Assembly: GCA_031002005.1 (NCBI GenBank)
Contig: CM061921.1
Coordinates: forward strand, 179,808,935 to 179,872,934
Length of the DNA: 64,000 bases
From: Vandiemenella viatica
Lineage: Eukaryota > Arthropoda > Insecta > Orthoptera > Morabidae
Direction of reading: 5' to 3'
Shown here: one piece after another, positions 57,337 through 64,000 of the stretch
Numbering within the stretch: position 1 is the first letter of the stretch
Layout: every line of letters starts with the position of its first letter
Notes under the pieces: generated by a model
What the model saw: only the letters and a program-made list of their open reading frames with translations
Databases searched by the model: none
Told to the model about the DNA's origin: nothing
Position numbers and translations under genes: made by a program

Positions 57337-58620
57337 ATTGAAGATATGTGTCTAACGATTACAAATAAAGCATTAGTACAATTGGGTATGACTGCACCAA
57401 ATCGTGAGATACATGATTTGTTTGATCGTGAATTGCGACATGAGCAGGAATTCAATTCTAATGATTTGCGTTTATTTGTACAATCGAATATAACCAAATT
57501 GAATATTCAGAAAAAAACATGTATATGACACAATCATGCAAGCCATTTCCAATAATGCAGGTGGATTATATTTCTTGGGTGCACCTGATGGTACAGGCAA
57601 AACGTTCGTTATATCATTGATTTTAGCGACTATTCGATTGGAACAGAAAATTTCATTGGCACTTGCATCTTCGGGAATTGCTGCTACATTATTAGAAGGT
57701 GGTCGGACCGCACACTCTGCATTAAAATTGCCATTGAATGTACAGGTAAATGAAACTTCAACTTGCAATTTTCGAGAAATTCTGCTATGGCAAAAGTTCT
57801 GCGATTAACGTCAATTATTTTATGGGATGAATGTACAATGGCGAATAAAAAATCACTAGAAGCATTTAATCGAACAATGCAAGATTTACGTGGTAATCAA
57901 CAGCTTTTTGGTGGTGCTCTGATATTACTGTTAGGGGATTTTTGTCAAACATTGCCTGTCATTCCTCGATCAACTCCTGCTGATGAAATAAATGCCTGTT
58001 TGAAGAACGCACCATTTTAGCACCGAAGAACATTCATATCAATGCCATTAATTAATTTTCAAATTCAAGCGAAACAGCCAGATGTAGTCACGACATATAA
58101 ATCAATTAACAGTGTTATGAATCAAGATGAGGCAATGAATTATCCAATTGAATTTTTAAATTCATTGGAACCGGCTGGTATGCCACCGCATTGCTTGAAT
58201 CTGAAAGTTGGTTCTTTGATTATATTATTGCGAAATATTAATCCACCAAAACTGTGTAATGGCACCAGATTGGCAGTGAAAAAGTTATTGCCAAATTTGA
58301 TTGAAGCTACGATCTTAACTGGTAAATCAAAAGGAGAAGTTTGTTTGATACCGCGTATCCCTATGATTCCAACTGATATGCCATTTGAGTTCAAACGATT
58401 ACAATATCCTGTGCGTTTATCATTTGCGATGTCCATCAACAAGGCCCAAGGGCAAACACTTCACGTTTGTGGTGTGAATTTGGAGGAATCCTGTTTTTTC
58501 ACATGGCCAACTTTATGTTGCCTGTTCCAGAGTTGGTACCCCCAGCCGTTTGTTTATTCATGCTCAAAATGGAAAAAACAAAAAATATTGTTTATCCAAA
58601 TGTTTTGGATTAAGTTTTAA
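57337..58620 (+). pseudogene. Helitron Pif1-like helicase region, internally deleted
   Basis: Continues the Rep frame after the Tc1 insertion: IEDMCLTITNKALVQLG, Walker A GAPDGTGKTF (Asp for the usual Gly), ASSGIAATLLEGGRTAHSAL, Walker B IILWDECTMA, LLGDFCQTLPVIPRSTPADE. At about 58005 the sequence jumps from the INACLK region to words of the later nuclease/helicase part (TILAPKNIHINAIN), so roughly 80 codons are lost. It then runs through FLNSLEPAGMPPHCLN and FAMSINKAQGQTLHV. The last motif, GQLYVACSRVG, is in another frame at about 58505. Frameshifts and deletion make it non-functional. Confidence 0.85.
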
Positions 58621-58734
58621 AATAGCTAGCAATTAATAAAATATTTTTTTGTTTGAATAAATGAATTTGATGTTCCAATTAATTTTTTTTATTATTTCAC
58701 TTTATACGTAGCGAAGCACATACCGGGCCGCTAG

Positions 58735-59340
58735 TAATATATAGATGTATGAGGTGGATGGGTCCAGCATAAAAGTATGGATAATTAAGTTGGCTAGCCT
58801 ATAAGTTACATTGTAACATAACAGATATCGTAGATCTTAGCAAAGAGAACTGAATCAATGTTATAGCGAAAAGCAAGAGTTGAGTTTGAGAGCTGAAGCA
58901 TGTTTTAATTTAAAGCATAAAGACGTATATAAGTATGTGTAAATGACTCGTGCAGTATTTGAAATAAATGTTAAATAGTGGAAAACATGAGGCGAGTTAT
59001 TTTACATGGAGTAGATAGTTTTCTAGTTATTGACTTATTTTTACCAGCAGAGAGAAGCTATCATTCGCCATTTTGGTTGTAATTCAAGATGCAAAACAGG
59101 CTACAATATAAACTCTTATTATATAATAGGCTTGGCATATTAAGAGGATTCTCCTCTCACAAGTTACGTAAAGTTGACTAATACAACAGTGTAATTGTTG
59201 TAACCCACTGGTACCCAATGTGTGGGACATGGTCCTGGGGGAGGCATGAGAAAAGTTGTAGGGCGTGCAAGATAGCTTCACTGCTCATGCAGATGTCAGA
59301 AGTAACAAGTGAGAGTCAAATATTCCCTCCCTTCCTCAAT
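58735..59340. other. No gene recognised
   Basis: AT-rich. A short piece at 59205-59240 (CACTGGTACCCAATGTGTGG) resembles the end of hAT MITEs such as that at 47177. A SINE tail fragment (GAGGCATAAGC, then GAAGCAAAATA) lies at about 59345-59372. Confidence 0.35.
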
Positions 59341-59445
59341 TAAGTGAGGCATAAGCATAGAAGCAAAATACATGTACACTATTGGTGTGAAATTTTAAAA
59401 TTTTTTTTGTCATTTTGTTGCTCAATGAGATTGTGTAAGTTGCAT

Positions 59446-59690
59446 GACACTAGCACTTGTCGTTCTGGCCTCACATTTGGGAGGATGTGGGTTCAAATTC
59501 CCATCCAGCAATCGAGATTAGGGTGTTCCACGATTTCCCCAAATCATTCCATGTGAATGTTGGGGTCAACCTTTCAAAAGGCCATAGTTGTTCCTTCCCA
59601 TTCCTCTCGTCCAGTCCTTTCCTGCCTCTAATGACCTCAATATCGATGAGGCATAAAGCCAGAAGCAAAATACAACAATAACTACAATAA
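59446..59690 (+). repeat. tRNA-derived SINE copy, plus orientation
   Basis: GTTCTGGCCTCACATTTGGG, then the B box GGGTTCAAATTCCC, then the body (GATTTCCCCAAATCATTCC, AAAAGGCCATAG) and the tail GAGGCATAAAGCCAGAAGC ending A-rich. More diverged than the copy at 48687, so older. No clear target duplication. Confidence 0.75.
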
Positions 59691-59929
59691 AGATGGATTT
59701 ATTTGTATGCATAAGGATGATGTTGAACATCCCCAGTGTGTTATTTGTAACTAAGCAATAATGCCACAAGACCTACATGTCTGGAGGGACATTTGTCAAT
59801 AAAACATTGCTCTATAAATGACAAAACAAAGGAGATTTTGCTGCAAAATTCGAAAATTTAAAATATATGTAGTTGGATAGTACTGCATCTTTTGCTCAGT
59901 CATCTCAAAAAGTACTTGAAGCTTTAATT

Positions 59930-60580
59930 TAATTTAATTGCAATGGAGCACAGGCTCCGGAGGCAATTTCCCTACACACCCATCTTCCCCCTATCCTGCA
60001 CCTACCTACATTTGCGCTCTACAAATTTTATCTTTAAATTCTTTCAAAGTTATCGGTAAATTATTCATCATTTCTCTTGGTAACTCATTCCAATCCCTGA
60101 CACCCTCACCTAAAAAAGAGAATCTTCCCACACCCTTGTGCCTGAAATCGAGTGCCAGCTTGTGGTCATGGTCATCTTTTCCCTTCCATGCACTACTTTT
60201 CATACCTATTGCAATATCTTTCCATGCCTCATCGCCAGTATATGCCCTGTACACTCCCATGACCCTCCTCATCCTCCTCCTGTCTTGCAATGAATCCCAT
60301 TCCAGCTCCTTTATCATATCCGTCACTGATTGCATTCTGCGATAATTTCCAGAAACAAATCTAGCAGCCCTTTTTTGCACCCTCTCCAACTCCTGTATTT
60401 GATACGTAAAATGAGGGTCCCATACCACACTACCATATTCGAGCAATGGTCTGACCAAAGTTTTGTAACCGAATTCCTTGACTTCTCTCATACATCCCCT
60501 CATCACTCTCTCCAACAAGTGCAGAACTTTGAAACCTTTTCCTACCACCTGTCCTATATGAATTATAACTTTTCTATCAC
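59930..60580 (-). pseudogene. Jockey/CR1-type LINE 3' end
   Basis: Minus-strand frame from about 60575 to 60006: GQVVGKGFKVLHLLERVMRG, TLVRPLLEYGSVVWDPHF, RAARFVSGNYRRMQSVTDMI, then DWNELPREMMNNLPITLKEF and a stop, followed by a 3' untranslated region ending in AATTAAATTAAATTAAAG. This is the C-terminal part after the reverse transcriptase of the same family as 4783-7090 and 8700-9785. It is 5' truncated at about 60580 and is the least damaged copy of this region. No catalytic motif is included. Confidence 0.78.
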
Positions 60581-60599
60581 CTAGGACAAGAAAAACCAC

Positions 60600-61990
60600 A
60601 TTATTGAAGAGACTCTTGGTAAACCATACCTGTTGAAAGCAGCTGATATTGTTCTGAAAACAGAAAGTAGACAACAGTGATCAGAAATACCACTTCCTGA
60701 CAACACTGTGAAATGTCGCATTAATGATGTGGCTGAAGAGGATTCTAGATGCATTTAAAGTCACCTTTTTTGTAATACCGTTGCATATATTGCATAATGT
60801 TCACAATTATTAGTTTACATTTGATATATTAAAAGCGAAATAAAGACGATCTTCTGTTTTCTACAAAGTTAGCAACAACTACTTAAACTATTGATGTATT
60901 GAAAGCAACCTCAGAATTCTCTGTGAAATATGAACTCTTATAGGAAAAACTGATATGCGTATGGACAGAAAGTAACCCGCCAAAGCTCAGTTCTCATTCA
61001 GGATTCGTACAATTGGTCAGAGAAAAAATATGCTGCTGTGAATGCAATTAATTGTTTTATAGGCTGAAAAGCCTTTGTAACTAACACCCTTTCAAATGGA
61101 CTCCATGATGTTTTAGAATTATGCATAGAAGTTATCAGTTACATAAAAAAGTGTGTTAAATACTTGACTTTTAACTCTTTGTGAAGATTAAGCAACATAT
61201 CACAAAACACTGTGTTTTCATATGGAAGTGCACTGGCTCTCAAAAGGAAATGTGTTGGCAAGATTACTTGTACTCTGAGATGAAATAACAACATTTTTGG
61301 GAAATCAGAAACAAACTGAATGTGGAATTCAGAGAAACAAGTGCTGAAATAATGTTGGATTATTTGTCAGACATATTTGACTCAATGAACAACCTTAACT
61401 TAAAATTGCAGGGCAGAGATGCAAATACAATTAATCATCATGATGCTATCAAGACATATATTGAGAAGTTGTAACTTTGGAAACCTAAAATATCATCACA
61501 GCCATGTAATTAGTACTTTTTCCCCAAATTATTTGCAGTTTGAGAGGAAACATGCTTCAAGGATGTTTTTGAGGGCATACTTATTAACATACAAAATATC
61601 AAATTGAGCACCTCAATAATAAACTGAAACTTTCTAAACTCACGTGACAACAACTTTCACAGATTGACAATGGATTCCTTCAATGTCATAGATGCTTTGA
61701 CCAAAACACATCAAGAGAAGATTTAGAAATAAAAACTTGACTCTGCAGCCAAATATGATTTTGATAAAATGGACAAATTATTGTTTTACGTAAAGTAATA
61801 ACAAATGCATTCACTTGCATATACATTTTTCAAGCATTTATTTGTGTGAAAGAATATTCTCAGCACTTAAAAATGAAAGCATCGAAACTAGTCCAATATT
61901 GCCAATAATTTACATTGTGCACTTGCTAGTATTCATTAAAAAATGCAAGCTCATACATCTCACCGATTTATTTTTCCTTTCTTACTTCTT
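60600..61990 (+). pseudogene. hAT-type transposase pseudogene (ZBED5/SCAND3-like)
   Basis: Fragments in order on the plus strand and in changing frames: HIIEETLGKPYLLKAADIVL (60610), NTVKCRINDVAEED, then after a gap HMEVHWLSKGNVLARLLVL (61225), MLDYLSDIFDSMNNLNLKLQ (61350) and, near the end, YLCERIFSALKNES (61845). The last is the C-terminal dimerisation/catalytic region of hAT transposases. The word set matches the hAT lineage from which BED-finger genes such as ZBED5 derive. Many stops and deletions; no inverted-repeat ends were located. Confidence 0.62.
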
Positions 61991-62077
61991 TTCAATAAAT
62001 TCCTAATTTCATAAGTAGTGAATAATAAATTTAATTTAATAATTTGTTTTTTATTTTAAATAATATAATCGTGACAG

Positions 62078-62315
62078 GGACGTTGTACTTATGGCTGTAT
62101 GCCTTGTCGACATCGCGATCTTTAGAGGCGGGAAAGTACTAGAGACAAGGAATGGGAAAGAATTAAGCAATGGCCTTTTTGAAAGAAGTATCCCAGCATT
62201 CGCCTGGAGTGGTTTGGGGAAACCATTGAAAACCCAAATCTGGATGCCTGGACACGGGTTTGAACTGCCATCCTCCCGAATGCGAGGCTAGAGCGTTAAC
62301 TGCTTTAGGAACCCC
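62078..62315 (-). repeat. tRNA-derived SINE copy
   Basis: Minus strand: GTTAACGCTCTAGCCTCGCA, B-box region GTTCAAACCCGTG, body with GGTTTCCCCAAACCACTCC and AAAAAGGCCATTGC, tail GGCATACAGCC. It shows moderate divergence from the 48687 copy. The flanking duplication was not resolved. Confidence 0.72.
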
Positions 62316-64000
62316 TGCTGTAACTACTTAAAACTGTCCGTCCAAGGGTTACTCCTGGAATTCATTATCTGTTCAAGAGCTGAGGGATAAGAGTAATCAG
62401 TTTAATAACTTAAATTCACATGTACTCTTTCTTGACTTTATCACTAAAAGGAGAATCCACCTTTTCAAAACACACTCACAGTTTTGACATACTTTACATT
62501 ACTTATTAGCAGTAATGGCCACCTGATGGATTGCTGTTGATACCTGCGTCACTGGGATGAACGTAGAACAACACACTCTTACTTTGTTTTAAGCACTGTA
62601 TTGTGCATAGGCCATTATAAACATCAATATGTAAGCAAGTTTTGTAAGAAGTTTAAAAGAGGAATGACTAATTGGAGACATCAATGGCTTTTGAGGACTG
62701 TAAGAGAACTGACATGTATAAATAATCACAAAGATTAAGTTTTTGCAAAACACCCTTGGCAGCAAAAGATTTGCACAGTGGCTTGTTCTATTAACTAGTT
62801 TGGACATGGCTCTGAACATAATTGATAATAAAGCAGAGCTTTTCACTCTTTTTTTCCAACATTAAAACAAAGTATTTTAAAAATGAGACTTGACACTTTT
62901 AACAACAATACATGACTAACTGAAGGAAGTATTACCCTCATTTTGAAAATTTTGTATTATTTTATTTGTAAAACTCCAGTCAATTTTAATACCACATTTA
63001 CAGACAAGGCAACTCAAGATTGGTATAAAAGTTTAAAGCACAATTTTCCACTTAATAAATGGTTAACCCCATATTAATGAATAATTTTAGACTTGTAACA
63101 ATAAAGGAATGGGAAGTATATAATACCTAACAACATATTACAAACTAGTAATTTCTCTCAGTGGTTTGACAGACATCTAACCCAATACAGTTAACGATTC
63201 TATTCAGGGAACGTAAGTTACTACTGTGAGGACAAAAAAAAAAAAATTATCCTCTTATCACTACAGTTACAATTCATCTGATAAATGACTTGGAGGAAAA
63301 AAGTGTGAGTTACTTTTCTTCCATGTAACATTAATATCATACATAAAGAATCCCATTGGATGAAAATATCCTAAGGCATGATGATTATGTGAAGAATAAC
63401 CACTATGTTTACTGTGGATCTTTAATTTCCAAAATGTAAAGCACTTTAACACAACAAAAATCAACTTTGTTAAGACTACAGTGTTAAATGACCAGTTAAT
63501 GCACTATTTTTATACTATCATGTACCAAAAAGTGCACTAGGAAAAATGTTAAATGATACCTTCACTCCAATTTTTAAAGAGCTCATTTTCTATTTTACCC
63601 TCACCTCATTTAAGCAAAAAAATATCAGTGGCTGTCCAATATCAGTACTAAATACACAGCCACTGTGCTAATTAAATCATGAGGAAGGTATCCCAAGAGC
63701 CCCTCCATGATTTACGTTACAGCAGATTAAAATCTAAGACTTACTTTTTTTTAATCACAGAAGAAATGTATTTAGGGGATGCAATAACCTCCCTAACTTA
63801 CGTATCAGAAGTGAAAATTTCACTGTACCAGTAGGATACAATAATTTTGTTGAAACAAACTGCAGCAAAATGTTTCTTGTCAGCAGGGATAATTAAGCAA
63901 TATTCTCAACCCAGTTATTCAAGTTTTGTAGGACCAACAAATCTCTTCATTTTCAAAATTACTGTCTTCTTGTGAAGATACATTCAATTATTCGCCACAT
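62316..64000. other. No gene recognised
   Basis: AT-rich, stop-dense sequence to the window end. The minus strand was searched for upstream golgin-84 exons without success. Possibly intronic sequence of that gene, by position only. Confidence 0.35.

Larger units (their letters stand above)
51908..58734 (+). mobile_element. Autonomous-type Helitron, decayed (6.8 kb)
   Basis: Starts TCTATATATATAAAAATC after an A and ends ACCGGGCCGCTAG before a T, the Helitron ends and A/T insertion site. Between them lie Rep and helicase coding segments in the usual order on the plus strand. A Tc1 element (55655-57334) interrupts it. It lies upstream of the golgin-84 exons, within what should be an intron of that gene, in the opposite orientation. 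Confidence 0.9.

Noticed and set aside
1..64000. CRISPR arrays, operons, bacterial promoters, tRNA or rRNA genes
   Set aside because: The content is eukaryotic; no regular spacer arrays, and the tRNA-like segments lack a full cloverleaf and fit SINE heads.

Overview
The window is animal DNA with insect character: AT-rich, almost no uninterrupted coding sequence, and most of its recognisable content is transposable elements. The only convincing host gene is the 3' end of golgin-84 (two spliced exons on the minus strand, 51148-51582). The mix of elements (Jockey/CR1-, RTE- and I-type LINEs, a tRNA-derived SINE family, mariner, Tc1, hAT and P-type DNA transposons, Helitrons, a Penelope-like element) suggests an arthropod with a large, transposon-rich genome. 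A polyneopteran insect such as an orthopteran is my best guess. That is inference, not a measured assignment.

Layout. 1-4200: a hAT MITE, then the 5' part of a minus-strand Ty3/gypsy element (LTR, primer-binding site, gag, protease). 4390-13200: minus- and plus-strand copies of one Jockey/CR1-type LINE, one of them split by a mariner; a gypsy-type LTR; and an RTE-type LINE with a long readable reverse transcriptase. 13200-24700: sparse; an LTR/PBS remnant, a non-autonomous Helitron, a 100-bp-arm foldback insertion and a G-tract MITE. 24700-36000: hAT elements, a LINE remnant carrying a 399-bp tandem duplication, a LINE ORF1/endonuclease region split by a SINE and by a P-superfamily element, and an I-type LINE with intact ORF1, no ORF2, and a row of similar hairpins in its 3' part. 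36000-45200: one minus-strand LINE interrupted twice, by a 6.2-kb Penelope-like composite and by a mariner. 45200-50900: a decayed LINE with a hAT MITE and a SINE inside. 50900-51600: golgin-84. 51908-58734: a decayed autonomous Helitron, itself split by a Tc1 element whose transposase gene has an intron. 58700-64000: SINEs, a LINE 3' end and a hAT transposase pseudogene.

How the parts relate. The nesting gives a relative order. The LINE at 36065-45190 is older than the Penelope composite and mariner inside it; the Helitron is older than its Tc1; the LINE at 28790-31870 is older than its SINE and P-type element. Target-site duplications seen in the sequence support many of these boundaries. 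The most unusual material is the Penelope composite (tandem plus inverted copies inside one 12-bp duplication, three hammerhead-like motifs, a GIY-YIG domain), the ORF1-only I-type element with its hairpin series, the P-type element, and the intron-containing Tc1 inside an intron-containing Helitron. All family calls come from reading motifs; no database search was possible.
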